From Blautia sp. OF03-15BH (lineage in GTDB: Bacteria; Bacillota; Clostridia; Lachnospirales; Lachnospiraceae), in contig NZ_QSCM01000004.1 of NCBI RefSeq assembly GCF_003463065.1, positions 229,780-286,754 on the forward strand: a stretch of 56,975 nucleotides of DNA, written 5' to 3'. The position numbers were made by a program, and so were the translations under genes. The stretch's first letter is position 1; every line of letters starts with the position of its first letter. Positions 26,004-34,628 of the stretch are shown here, piece after piece. Under the pieces are notes generated by a model. The model had not been told where the DNA came from and searched no databases. It was given only the letters and a program-made list of their open reading frames with translations.

Positions 26004-26477
26004 ATGACAGATGAAGCCCGACCCTATTTTCCCATGTTTGTGGACATTTCTCATAAAAAAGTTGTCGTTGTCGGTGCCGGTACCATTGCCAAACGCCGGA
26101 TCCGCACACTGGTGGATTTCACCGAATGTCTGACTGTCATCGCACCCGAGGTCAATCCGGAGCTTCTGGAACTGCAGGCCCAGGGAAAGATCCGGATCCT
26201 GAAAAAGCAGTACCAGAGAGAAGACATCTATGATGCTGACCTGGTCATCGCCGCCACCAATGACCACCAGACCAATGAAGATATTTACAGTGTATGCAAA
26301 TGCATGGGGATCACCGTCAATGTCTGCAGTGACAAAAACAAATGTGATTTTTATTTTCCCGGTATCGTAAAAAAAGACAATCTCGTAGTCGGAATCACCG
26401 CAAGCGGAAACAACCATAAGGCGGCCCGTGAAACCTCCGACCGCATCCGGAAGCTTCTCAATCATCCGGAAACCTGA
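26004..26477 (+). CDS. Precorrin-2 dehydrogenase (Met8/CysG N-domain type)
   Basis: A 157-residue NAD-dependent enzyme that oxidises precorrin-2 to sirohydrochlorin, leading to sirohaem or cobalamin. The Rossmann motif is VVVVGAGTIAKRRI (about 21-34), and the NVCSDKNKCDFYFPG and GITASGNN segments are family signatures. It lacks the methyltransferase half of CysG. AGGAGGA precedes the ATG. It is transcribed alone, flanked by its own promoter and terminator, with no tetrapyrrole genes nearby, so its pathway partners must lie elsewhere. Confidence 0.9.
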   Translation: MTDEARPYFPMFVDISHKKVVVVGAGTIAKRRIRTLVDFTECLTVIAPEVNPELLELQAQGKIRILKKQYQREDIYDADLVIAATNDHQTNEDIYSVCKCMGITVNVCSDKNKCDFYFPGIVKKDNLVVGITASGNNHKAARETSDRIRKLLNHPET

Positions 26478-26525
26478 AAAAGACGAATCCTCAGGATCTT
26501 TTCCCGTTGGATTCGTCTTTTTTAT
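26477..26525 (+). terminator. Terminator after precorrin-2 dehydrogenase gene
   Basis: Stem AAAGACGAATCC with GGATTCGTCTTT and a run of Ts on the plus strand, directly after the stop codon. Confidence 0.85.
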
Positions 26526-26534
26526 TCAAACAGT

Positions 26535-26612
26535 CACTGTTTCGTAAAGCGGACATTCGCAATCCGCGTTCACATTCTGCTCCAATGCAAATTGCAAAGC
26601 AGCTCCACTCAC
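26535..26612. repeat. Dispersed intergenic repeat, copy B
   Basis: Contains GTAAAGCGGACATTCGCAATCCGC, a near-palindrome, and TGCAAAGCAGCTCC. The minus-strand order GGAGC-GCT..GAGCA..GCGGATT-CGAATGTC-GCTTTAC is shared with 53222-53285, and pieces of it occur in 36436-36545. It abuts the end of xerD. Confidence 0.6.
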
Positions 26613-27493
26613 CCTCTCGGATGAGCCTTCGCATATACACGTTTCACATGATCGACACTGAGGTTCAGGTAAGTCTGCGTGGTCGTGATATCTGCATGCC
26701 CCATCATCTCCTGGACCGCCTTCAGATCTGCTCCGTTCTGCACCAGATGAGCAGCAAATGAATGGCGGATGGTATGGGGGGTGATATCTGTTTCGATCCC
26801 AGCCTTTGCCGCGTATTGCTTGATCAGCTTCCAGAAACCCTGGCGGCTCATAAGGTGACCGGAGCAGTTTACAAAAAGGTAGACACTGTCTCCTTCCTTC
26901 AGAAGCTCTTTCCGGGCCGATCCCAGATAAATTTCCAATGCTTCCCGGGCTTTCGGGCCATATGGGATCACACGCTCCCGTTCCCCGTCCCGGCAGATCA
27001 CATAAGAAAGACGCTGGTTCAGATCTTCTGTCTTCAGCGTAATAAGTTCCGTCACACGCATGCCTGTAGCATAAAGCAGTTCCAGCATGGCTTTGTCACG
27101 GATCCCTTTTGGCATTTCCGGATCCGGCTGTTCCAGAAGGCTTTCCACCTCTTCCACTGTCAGGATCTCCGGTGCCTTCCGGTCGATACGCGGGGCGCGG
27201 ATCTGACTGGTCGGATCCTGAAATCTACGGTCCGTGTCACAGAGATAGTGAAAAAAGGCTTTCATGGAAGCTACATTTCTGGAAACGGTAGCCGTGGAAA
27301 AACCTTCCCGTTCCAGGAAAAGGATATAGGAATTCAAAGAAGTAGCTGTCACGTCCTCCGGCGCATGAATCCCCTTTGCAGCCAGAAAAGCAGCCAGTCT
27401 TTTTAAATCTCTTTCATAAGAACTCATCGTACTCTTCGACGCATTTTTTACCTGCATCAGATAAGTCATGAATCTGGGAATCTGTTTTTCCAT
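26609..27493 (-). CDS. xerD: Tyrosine recombinase XerD
   Basis: A 294-residue tyrosine recombinase of the Xer type, which resolves chromosome dimers. An N-terminal SAM-like core-binding domain is followed by a catalytic domain with R146, H240-xx-R243, H266 and nucleophile Y275. The length and the spoIIM neighbour indicate the housekeeping XerD rather than a phage integrase. Oddity: the beta-hairpin that reads GKGNKER in E. coli XerD reads RDGERER here, so no lysine is present at either position. The ATG follows GGAGG by ten bases. Confidence 0.9.
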   Translation of the reverse strand: MEKQIPRFMTYLMQVKNASKSTMSSYERDLKRLAAFLAAKGIHAPEDVTATSLNSYILFLEREGFSTATVSRNVASMKAFFHYLCDTDRRFQDPTSQIRAPRIDRKAPEILTVEEVESLLEQPDPEMPKGIRDKAMLELLYATGMRVTELITLKTEDLNQRLSYVICRDGERERVIPYGPKAREALEIYLGSARKELLKEGDSVYLFVNCSGHLMSRQGFWKLIKQYAAKAGIETDITPHTIRHSFAAHLVQNGADLKAVQEMMGHADITTTQTYLNLSVDHVKRVYAKAHPRG

Positions 27494-27527
27494 AAATCGT
27501 ATGCCTCCGCTTCTTTATCAGGTGTTA

Positions 27528-27556
27528 ATTATAGTCGATTTCTGTCAAAATTCCAA
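27528..27556 (-). promoter_or_regulatory. Promoter of xerD
   Basis: TTGGAA and TATAAT with 17 bases between, about 35 bases before the xerD start. Confidence 0.6.
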
Positions 27557-27647
27557 TGGCAGTTTCTACAAAAAATACATTTTCATTCCAAACCACCAGA
27601 TATCGTTTTTTCTTAAGATTTTCTGAACTAAATCTTGCGTTTTTCTT

Positions 27648-28217
27648 TCACAGGAACAAAAAAAGAAGGCGCAGATTCCATGGATTCAGATAGCTTTCCG
27701 TCAAAATACCCAAAAAGAAAAGAACCGTACTGCCCATCAGCTTCTTTCCCGGGAAAGCCGTCCAACGGTTAAAACTCCATTTCCACTCTGCCAGCCCTTG
27801 AAGCATAACGAGAGTTCCGGCAGCATAAAAGATTCCCTGCGGCAATACAAGAAGCAATCCTGTTCCAACTCCCAGAAAACCAAATTTTAACACAGAAATC
27901 CCCATGACCGTACCAAAAGAAAAGCCAAACCAGCCTCCTGCAAGAAACAACGGAAGATGGACGCCGGCCCCAAAAAAGAAGACCGGAAATAGAGCCACCC
28001 ATTTCATCCGTTTTCCCAGGAAACAACCCAGAAGCTCTCTTTTTTCCCAGCTTCGGTATTTCAGCCGCCGAAGATAAAAATTGCTGATCAGTCCTGCCTT
28101 CTGAAGATAATAAGTTTTCCCGTACCAGATGATCAGAAGAGAGAACAGAACCCCTGTCAGGAAAGCAGCTGTAAAATACCGCATCATTGTCTCATCCGGA
28201 TAGCGGATCTTCTTCAT
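27648..28217 (-). CDS. spoIIM: Stage II sporulation protein M
   Basis: A 189-residue membrane protein with about five hydrophobic segments, matching the SpoIIM family in length and pattern (TAAFLTGVLFSLL near the start, GVGTGLLLVLPQGIFYAAG in the middle). SpoIIM works with SpoIID and SpoIIP in peptidoglycan remodelling during engulfment of the forespore. Position next to xerD is conserved in clostridia. It implies the organism can, or recently could, form spores. A modest AAGGA precedes the ATG. Confidence 0.85.
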   Translation of the reverse strand: MKKIRYPDETMMRYFTAAFLTGVLFSLLIIWYGKTYYLQKAGLISNFYLRRLKYRSWEKRELLGCFLGKRMKWVALFPVFFFGAGVHLPLFLAGGWFGFSFGTVMGISVLKFGFLGVGTGLLLVLPQGIFYAAGTLVMLQGLAEWKWSFNRWTAFPGKKLMGSTVLFFLGILTESYLNPWNLRLLFLFL

Positions 28218-28274
28218 AGCATCGTCCTTTTTTCTCTTCTGTCTCTATTTCTATGCATTCTGCTTTCTTTCCAT

Positions 28275-28307
28275 GAAAAAAGGCAGCGGATTTTTCATCC
28301 ACTGCCT
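28275..28307 (-). terminator. Terminator after rny
   Basis: Stem AGGCAG-GGAT with ATCC-CTGCCT and a six-T run on the minus strand, 15 bases past the rny stop. Confidence 0.85.
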
Positions 28308-28321
28308 CACTAACATCTCTT

Positions 28322-29878
28322 TTATTTTGCGTAATCCACCACGCGGGATTCTCGAATAACGCTGACCTTGATCTGTCCCGGATATTCCAGCTCTGCTTCG
28401 ATCTGCTTGGAAATATCGCGGGCAAGCAATACCATATCGGCATCGCTGACCTGTTCGGGCACAACCATGATCCGAATCTCTCTACCTGCCTGAATAGCAA
28501 AAGATTTGTCCACTCCCTTGAAGGAGTTTGTAATATCCTCTAACTGTTTTAATCGATTGGTATAAGTTTCCAGAGTCTCTCTTCTGGCACCCGGACGGGC
28601 TGCAGAAATCGTATCAGCAGCCTGTACAATGCAGGCGATCAAAGATTCTGCTTCTACATCTCCGTGATGAGATTCCACCGCATTGATGACTGTTCTGGAT
28701 TCTTTATACTTCTTACAAAGATCAGCACCGATCTGAATATGGGAGCCTTCCATCTCATGATCGATAGATTTACCAATATCATGCAGAAGACCTGCACGTT
28801 TGGCAAGACGGACATCCACACCGATCTCTCCTGCCAGAAGACCTGACAGCTGAGCAACCTCGATGGAATGTTTCAGGGCATTCTGACCGTAACTGGTACG
28901 GAACTTCATACGTCCCAGCAGACGGACAAGCTCCGGATGGATACCATGCACTCCTACTTCCAGAGTAGCAGCTTCTCCTTCCTCACGGATCATGTTGTCC
29001 ACTTCTCTCTGCGCTTTCTCCACCATCTCTTCGATTCTGGCCGGATGGATACGTCCATCTACGATCAGCTTCTCCAGAGCGATTCTTGCAACCTCTCTGC
29101 GGATGGGATCAAAGCTGGAAAGGATAACGGCTTCCGGTGTATCATCAATGATCAGATCTACACCTGTCATAGTCTCAAGGGTACGGATATTTCTTCCCTC
29201 ACGACCAATGATACGGCCTTTCATCTCATCATTCGGAAGCTGTACCACAGAAATCGTGGTCTCAGATACATGGTCTGCCGCACATTTCTGAATGGCATTG
29301 ACCACATACTCCTTCGCTTTCTTGCCTGCGTCTTCCTTTGCTCTGGCTTCCAGCTCCTTATAGAGCTTCGCCGTGTCATGCTTCACTTCGTCTTCAACAG
29401 TTTTTAAAAGATACTCTTTTGCTTGTTCGGAGGTCAGACCGGAGATTCGTTCCAGTTCCTGTACACGTTCTTCACTGAGCCGTTCGATCTCGCTGCTCTT
29501 TTTACGCAACTCATCTTCTTTGGCTGTTAAACCTGCTTCCCGCTTCTCAATGGCATCTGCTTTCTTGTCCACTGCTTCTTCTTTAGAAAGAACACGCTTC
29601 TCATATCTCTGAAGTTCGGATCTTCTCTCCCGGGTTTCTTTCTCGAGATCGTTCTTCGTCTTTAAAGACTCTTCCTTTACTTCGAGTAATGCTTCGCGCT
29701 TCTTTGTCTCTGCAGTTTTCAGAGCGTCATCTATTATCTTCCTGGATCTCTCTTCCGCACTTCCAACCTTGGCTTCCACCGTCTTTTTATAATTGGAAAT
29801 GGAAATAGAGTAGGTAATAGGAACAGCTACCACAAGAGTGATGAGAACAGCTATAACCGCTATTACTGCACCTGGCAC
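28322..29878 (-). CDS. rny: Ribonuclease Y
   Basis: The 518-residue membrane-anchored endoribonuclease starts mRNA decay in Firmicutes. An N-terminal membrane helix (about 4-25) is followed by a long coiled coil rich in Glu/Lys/Arg (30-170), a KH domain (GRIIGREGRNIRTLE) and an HD domain (LLHDIGKSIDHE). GTG start seven bases after GGAGG. Its promoter overlaps the end of recX, so it is expressed independently as well as perhaps by read-through from recA-recX. Confidence 0.96.
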   Translation of the reverse strand: MPGAVIAVIAVLITLVVAVPITYSISISNYKKTVEAKVGSAEERSRKIIDDALKTAETKKREALLEVKEESLKTKNDLEKETRERRSELQRYEKRVLSKEEAVDKKADAIEKREAGLTAKEDELRKKSSEIERLSEERVQELERISGLTSEQAKEYLLKTVEDEVKHDTAKLYKELEARAKEDAGKKAKEYVVNAIQKCAADHVSETTISVVQLPNDEMKGRIIGREGRNIRTLETMTGVDLIIDDTPEAVILSSFDPIRREVARIALEKLIVDGRIHPARIEEMVEKAQREVDNMIREEGEAATLEVGVHGIHPELVRLLGRMKFRTSYGQNALKHSIEVAQLSGLLAGEIGVDVRLAKRAGLLHDIGKSIDHEMEGSHIQIGADLCKKYKESRTVINAVESHHGDVEAESLIACIVQAADTISAARPGARRETLETYTNRLKQLEDITNSFKGVDKSFAIQAGREIRIMVVPEQVSDADMVLLARDISKQIEAELEYPGQIKVSVIRESRVVDYAK

Positions 29879-29925
29879 AGGAGCACCTCCTTATTAAATT
29901 TTCATTGTACAAATACAACACTTGA

Positions 29926-29954
29926 ATTGTATACTGTTTTGTGCAAATTGTCAA
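29926..29954 (-). promoter_or_regulatory. Promoter of rny
   Basis: A perfect TTGACA, 17 bases, then TACAAT. The -35 box overlaps the recX stop codon. Confidence 0.8.
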
Positions 29955-30574
29955 GAGTATTCATTCTGCATTTCGCTGCCGCCTTGCAGGACTCTTCTTA
30001 CTCCGGAGGAGGAAAACCCCCTGCGCATAAGAAAGGCATAAAGCTTCTGTTTCTCTGCCGGAGTACAGTTTCCGGGATCGATCTTCTTCTTTTTCACCCA
30101 CTTGCGGATCAGCACTTCTTCATCCGGTCCCTCCTGTTCCTCCATCGCCTGCATCAGCACCTCTCTCGGTACTCCTCTTTGCGTCAGTTTCTGTTTCAGC
30201 TGCATGGCGCTCAAAGACTCACCGTGCGTCCGGATGTAATTCTCCGCATATCTGGCATCATCCAGATAATGAAGATCTTTCAGCCACCGGATCACCCGCT
30301 CGATCAGCTCTTCCGGATAAAGATTCTGCTTTAATTTGGTACGGAGCTGATATTCTGTCCTGTCCATGCTTTTTAAAAGATAAAGACAGCGCATACGAAT
30401 CCGTTTCCAGAGGATCTCATCCATGATCTCCCGATATACCGCTTCCGGAAGTTCCTGATCTTTCTCTATATGACAGAGGGACAGCTCACCTCTGTAAAGT
30501 ACAAAGGCGGGCTGTCCGTCCAGATAGACCTTTCGCTTTCCGCTTCCGCAGTCTTCGATTTCAGTCACGATCAT
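29951..30574 (-). CDS. recX: RecA regulatory protein RecX
   Basis: A 207-residue protein of the RecX family, made of helical three-helix repeats (LLKSMDRTEYQLRTKL; LKDLHYLDDARYAENYIR; KLYAFLMRRGFSSSGVRRVL). RecX binds RecA filaments and limits or tunes recombination. It overlaps the recA stop by four bases (ATGA), so it is translationally coupled to recA and shares its SOS promoter. Confidence 0.92.
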   Translation of the reverse strand: MIVTEIEDCGSGKRKVYLDGQPAFVLYRGELSLCHIEKDQELPEAVYREIMDEILWKRIRMRCLYLLKSMDRTEYQLRTKLKQNLYPEELIERVIRWLKDLHYLDDARYAENYIRTHGESLSAMQLKQKLTQRGVPREVLMQAMEEQEGPDEEVLIRKWVKKKKIDPGNCTPAEKQKLYAFLMRRGFSSSGVRRVLQGGSEMQNEYS

Positions 30575-31671
30575 TCTTCTGTCTCTCCGTCAAAGAAGTT
30601 CTCCAGATCCTCCCCTGAGATCTTCTCTTCCGTTCCGGCACTCTCTACCACATCACCCTGAAGGCCGTAATGTTCCCGTACGGCAGTCTCGATCTCAGCC
30701 ATCTCTTCCGGGTTCTCACGCAGATAGAGCTTTGCATTCTCACGTCCCTGACCAATCTTGGCATCATGATAGGCATACCAGGCACCACTCTTATTGACGA
30801 TCCCGAGATTTGCTGCCAGATCCAGGATATCACCCTCACGGGAAATTCCTTTTCCGAACATGATATCAAATTCTGCCTCCTTGAAAGGCGGAGCGATCTT
30901 ATTCTTCACCACACGGATACGGGTACGGTTTCCTACGACCTCGCCACCCTGTTTCAGAGACTCGATACGACGTACATCCAGACGGATGGAGGAATAGAAT
31001 TTCAGGGCCCGGCCTCCGGTCGTGGTCTCCGGATTTCCGAACATCACGCCTACCTTTTCACGCAGCTGGTTGATAAAGATCACCGTACAGTTGGATTTGC
31101 TGATGATACCGGTGAGTTTTCTCAACGCCTGGGACATCAGTCTGGCCTGCAGACCTACATGGCTGTCTCCCATATCTCCTTCGATCTCCGCCTTCGGAAC
31201 CAGAGCTGCCACAGAGTCTACAATGATAATGTCCACTGCTCCGGAACGTACCATGGTCTCTGCGATCTCCAGTCCCTGCTCACCGTTGTCCGGCTGAGAG
31301 ATGTAGAGGTTATCAATATCCACGCCGATATTTTTCGCATAGACGGGATCCAACGCATGCTCTGCATCGATGAAACCGGCGATACCGCCTCTCTTCTGAA
31401 CCTCGGCTACCATATGAAGCGCTACGGTTGTCTTACCACTGGACTCCGGTCCGTAGATCTCGATCACACGTCCCTTTGGAATACCGCCCAGTCCCAACGC
31501 AATATCAAGGCTTAAGGAACCAGTGGGAACGGTCTCCACATTCATGCTGGCTCCGTCACCCAGCTTCATTACCGCACCCTTACCGTAATCCTTCTCCAGT
31601 TTTACGATGGCGGCTTCCAGTGCTTTTAACTTTTCTTCTCTGTTTAATGCTTTCTCATCCTGTTGTGCCAT
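30571..31671 (-). CDS. recA: Recombinase RecA
   Basis: The 366-residue RecA recombinase forms filaments on single-stranded DNA, drives strand exchange and triggers LexA cleavage. Walker A is GPESSGKTT (74-82); Walker B VDIIIVDSVAAL, loop GNPETTTGGRALKFYSS and the acidic C-terminus (EDLENFFDGETEE) are in place. AAAGGAG precedes the ATG. The upstream region has a strong promoter with two abutting LexA boxes, indicating SOS control of recA-recX. Confidence 0.98.
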   Translation of the reverse strand: MAQQDEKALNREEKLKALEAAIVKLEKDYGKGAVMKLGDGASMNVETVPTGSLSLDIALGLGGIPKGRVIEIYGPESSGKTTVALHMVAEVQKRGGIAGFIDAEHALDPVYAKNIGVDIDNLYISQPDNGEQGLEIAETMVRSGAVDIIIVDSVAALVPKAEIEGDMGDSHVGLQARLMSQALRKLTGIISKSNCTVIFINQLREKVGVMFGNPETTTGGRALKFYSSIRLDVRRIESLKQGGEVVGNRTRIRVVKNKIAPPFKEAEFDIMFGKGISREGDILDLAANLGIVNKSGAWYAYHDAKIGQGRENAKLYLRENPEEMAEIETAVREHYGLQGDVVESAGTEEKISGEDLENFFDGETEE

Positions 31672-31700
31672 TTTCTTCTCCTTTTATATATCGTCTCACA

Positions 31701-31727
31701 AGAACACTTGTTTAGAACCTATGTTCG
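31701..31727 (-). promoter_or_regulatory. lexA box: Two adjacent LexA boxes upstream of recA
   Basis: CGAACATAGGTTCT (31714-31727, minus strand) matches the Gram-positive consensus CGAAC-N4-GTTCG at all but the last base. Directly abutting it, AGAACACTTGTTTA (31701-31714, plus strand) is a weaker box. Both lie just downstream of the -10 element. Confidence 0.85.
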
Positions 31728-31745
31728 TTTCTTTACCTGTGTTCT

Positions 31746-31774
31746 ATAGTAGTATAAATTTTAACGGTTGTCAA
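31746..31774 (-). promoter_or_regulatory. Promoter of recA-recX
   Basis: TTGACA and TACTAT separated by 17 bases, immediately upstream of the LexA boxes. Confidence 0.8.
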
Positions 31775-31833
31775 TGGTTTTCTTTTTCATTGGTGGAATG
31801 TTTTGGCAGATCTGCCGGAAGGGGTTTTCACAG

Positions 31834-31865
31834 AAAAAGCAGCCGGGAACTTCGGCTGCTTTTAT
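31834..31865 (-). terminator. Terminator of the topB operon
   Basis: Stem AAAAGCAGCCG with CGGCTGCTTTTT, symmetric with T runs on both strands, 40 bases past the beta-helix gene. A perfect 12-base palindrome GGCAGATCTGCC lies at 31805-31816. Confidence 0.8.
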
Positions 31866-31904
31866 TATACGCGGTAACTGTATTTTAAGTCAATATGGAA
31901 CTTT

Positions 31905-32579
31905 TCAGATCTCCTGCTTTTCCACGACTTCACCCTGCTTCTTATAGATGCTTTCCGCCGGAACCACACCGCGGACAGAAGAAAGCGGATAAATATTGGA
32001 ATCATGGCCGATGACGGTACCCGGATTCAGGACAGAACCGCAGCCTACCTCCACCCGGTCACCCAGCATGGCTCCGAATTTTTTCAGTCCGGTCTCAAGC
32101 TTTTCCTCTCCTGCTTTGACAACCACCAGTTTTTTATCTGATTTTACATTGGAGGTAATGGATCCGGCTCCCATATGAGCTTTGTATCCCAGTACGGAAT
32201 CTCCCACATAGTTATAATGCGGTACCTGTACTTTATTGAAAAGCACCACATTCTTCAGTTCCGTGGAGTTTCCTACAACAGCACCCTCACCTACGATGGC
32301 ATTGCCGCGGATAAATGCACAGTGACGGACCTCTGCTTCTTTCCCGATGATGACATTTTCACCGATAAAAGCGGTCGGTGCCACTTTGGCAGAACGGGCG
32401 ATCCAGACGTTGCCTTCCCTTTTTTCGTACTCGTCTTCGCTTAAACGGCTTCCAAGAAGCGGAATAAAATCTTTAATCTTTCCCAGGATCTCCCAGGGGT
32501 ACTCTGCTCCTTCAAAAAGCTCTGCTGCAATGGTTTCTTTCAAGTCATACAGATTTTCGATTTTACATGTTTCCATCAT
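31905..32579 (-). CDS. Left-handed beta-helix (GlmU C-domain-like) protein
   Basis: The 224-residue protein has a short helical N-terminal part (1-55) and then hexapeptide repeats forming a left-handed beta helix (VAPTAFIGENVIIGKEAEVRH; GNAIVGEGAVVGNST; GVVPAESIYKKQGEVV). It resembles the acetyltransferase half of GlmU but has no nucleotidyltransferase domain. Homologues in Lachnospiraceae are commonly labelled UDP-GlcNAc pyrophosphorylase, which the sequence does not support. It may be a sugar-nucleotide acyltransferase or a binding scaffold. Its start overlaps the topB stop by four bases. Confidence 0.75.
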   Translation of the reverse strand: MMETCKIENLYDLKETIAAELFEGAEYPWEILGKIKDFIPLLGSRLSEDEYEKREGNVWIARSAKVAPTAFIGENVIIGKEAEVRHCAFIRGNAIVGEGAVVGNSTELKNVVLFNKVQVPHYNYVGDSVLGYKAHMGAGSITSNVKSDKKLVVVKAGEEKLETGLKKFGAMLGDRVEVGCGSVLNPGTVIGHDSNIYPLSSVRGVVPAESIYKKQGEVVEKQEI

Positions 32580-34624
32580 GCTTTTTGTGCCTCCTTTTTG
32601 GCTGCTGCCCGTTTCGAAGCGGGCTTTGCTGTTTTCTGATAATAAGGGGAGAGCCGGTCAAACATACCTTTCAGCGCTGTCTGATAGCTTCCTGCCATCA
32701 CCTGATCCGTATGGCGGCGGATAAAACTGGTCAGCTTCACCATATATTCTTCCTGCGAGATCGTTCCCTCCGCCACATAAGTCAGGCCTTTTTCCCAGCT
32801 GGCTGTAAGCTCCGGGTTCAAAAGAGACCGGATCGATACGTTGACTACACAGAAGATCATCTCACCGAGCTGGGTCGGTGTCAATACCTGAGTTTTCTTA
32901 TTCAGTGCCAGATATTTGTTTGCCACAAGTTTTTTCAGGATCTCCGCCCTGGTAGCACTGGTGCCGATGCCGCTTCCTTTGATCTGCGAACGGAGTTCTT
33001 CATCTTCAATGAGCGAACCGGCATTCTCCATAGCCAGGATCATCGAACCGGAATTGTAGCGTTTGGGCGGCGAAGTCTCACCTTCCTTGATCGTAAGGGA
33101 TTTTACCGGAAGAATACTGCCCTTTTTCAAAGTGGAAAGAGCATTTAAAAGTGCTGGATCCGCATCCAGATTTTCTCCATCCCCTTCCGTCGCCTTTTTC
33201 TCCTTCGGCATACCGGCCACCTTGAGGTACCCGGGCTCCTGCAGGATACGGAAATTGGAAAAAAACCGTTCCTTTCCGATCATGGACACCAAACTGACCT
33301 TCTGATAGACAGCCGGCGGATAAAAAATACTCAGGAACCGCCGGACGATCATCTCATAAATCTTTGCCCCGTGGCCACTGACAGAACGGAGTGCATTCAG
33401 CCCCTGCCCGGTCGGAATGATCGCATAATGGTCGGTGATCTGTTTGTCATTAACATAACGGGTAGAAGCAATCTTCTGAAAAGCCTCTCCTGCCAGAACT
33501 TCCTGCACAAAGTCTCCGGCATAATCAAGGGCTGCCAGTCCCCGGATGTTTTTATAGATCTCTTTTGACACCGCTGTGGAAAGGACTCTGGCATCCGTTC
33601 TCGGATAAGTCACCAGTTTCTTTTCGTAGAGCTCCTGGACAATTTTCAGCGTTTCATCCGGGCTAATCTTCAGATAGCGCGAGCACTCATTCTGAAGCTC
33701 TGCCAGGTTATAAAGAAGCGGAGGATTTTTTGTTTCTTTTTTCTTCTCCATGCGCTCCAGAACTGCCAGCAGGGGCTGATTTTTCTCCAATGTACGGATC
33801 AGCTCCCTGGCGTCTTTTTCTTCTTTGAAGCCGTTTTCCTTATAAAGTTTCGGAGACTGGTACCAGTCGGATCCCTCTACCGCCCGGAATTCTCCGGGAA
33901 ATTCTTTTGCCTCACCGATGCTCTGCGAAGCCACGACCCGGTAAAACGGTGTTTTCACAAAGCTGCGGATCTCCCATTCCCGGCGCACTACCATGCCAAG
34001 GACGCAGGTCATGACCCGTCCTACCGAGATCACCGTATAACGGGTTCCCAGATAACTGGAGATTGCATTTCCGTACTTTAACGACAGAAGTCTGGAAAAA
34101 TTGATTCCCATCAGATAGTCTTCTTTTGCCCTTAAATAAGCAGAATTTGCAAGATTGTCATATTCTGAAAGATCCCTGGCAGTCTGGATCCCGTGAAGGA
34201 TCTCTTCCTCTGTCTGAGAATCGATCCAGACTCTCTTCCTCACCTTTCCCTTTACCCTTGCCATCTCTTCCACCAGACGGTAAATATACTCTCCCTCCCG
34301 TCCGGAATCGGTACAGACATAGATCACATCAATGTCCTTCCTTTTCAGAAGGCCGCTGACGATCTGGAACTGTTTCTTCACCGAGGGAATCACCTCATAG
34401 AGAAATTTTTCCGGAATAAAAGGCAGCGTAGCGAGACTCCAGCGTTTGTATTTTTCATCGTAAACCTCCGGATAACTCATAGTGACCAGATGACCAACGC
34501 ACCAGGTCACCACAGAATCTTCGCTCTCCAGATAACCGTCCTTCCGGACACCGTTTACACGAAGCGCCTTGGCAAATTCCTGGGCCACGCTTGGTTTCTC
34601 TGCAATATATAATGATTTTCCCAT
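32576..34624 (-). CDS. topB: DNA topoisomerase III
   Basis: A 682-residue type IA topoisomerase that relaxes or decatenates DNA by single-strand passage. TOPRIM domain at the N terminus (LYIAEKPSVAQEFAKAL; CTDSGREGEYIYR), catalytic tyrosine in LVTYPRTDARV (about 335-345), and GSGIGTSATRAEILKKL near the C terminus. It lacks the zinc fingers seen in topoisomerase I, as TopB-type enzymes do. It lies four bases after the ABC permease gene and is coupled to the beta-helix gene, so four unrelated functions share one transcript. Confidence 0.93.
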   Translation of the reverse strand: MGKSLYIAEKPSVAQEFAKALRVNGVRKDGYLESEDSVVTWCVGHLVTMSYPEVYDEKYKRWSLATLPFIPEKFLYEVIPSVKKQFQIVSGLLKRKDIDVIYVCTDSGREGEYIYRLVEEMARVKGKVRKRVWIDSQTEEEILHGIQTARDLSEYDNLANSAYLRAKEDYLMGINFSRLLSLKYGNAISSYLGTRYTVISVGRVMTCVLGMVVRREWEIRSFVKTPFYRVVASQSIGEAKEFPGEFRAVEGSDWYQSPKLYKENGFKEEKDARELIRTLEKNQPLLAVLERMEKKKETKNPPLLYNLAELQNECSRYLKISPDETLKIVQELYEKKLVTYPRTDARVLSTAVSKEIYKNIRGLAALDYAGDFVQEVLAGEAFQKIASTRYVNDKQITDHYAIIPTGQGLNALRSVSGHGAKIYEMIVRRFLSIFYPPAVYQKVSLVSMIGKERFFSNFRILQEPGYLKVAGMPKEKKATEGDGENLDADPALLNALSTLKKGSILPVKSLTIKEGETSPPKRYNSGSMILAMENAGSLIEDEELRSQIKGSGIGTSATRAEILKKLVANKYLALNKKTQVLTPTQLGEMIFCVVNVSIRSLLNPELTASWEKGLTYVAEGTISQEEYMVKLTSFIRRHTDQVMAGSYQTALKGMFDRLSPYYQKTAKPASKRAAAKKEAQKA

Positions 34625-34628
34625 TCAA

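Noticed and set aside
26609..27493. Phage or integron integrase
   Set aside because: Length, XerD-like catalytic spacing and the spoIIM neighbour indicate the housekeeping recombinase; no phage genes are nearby.
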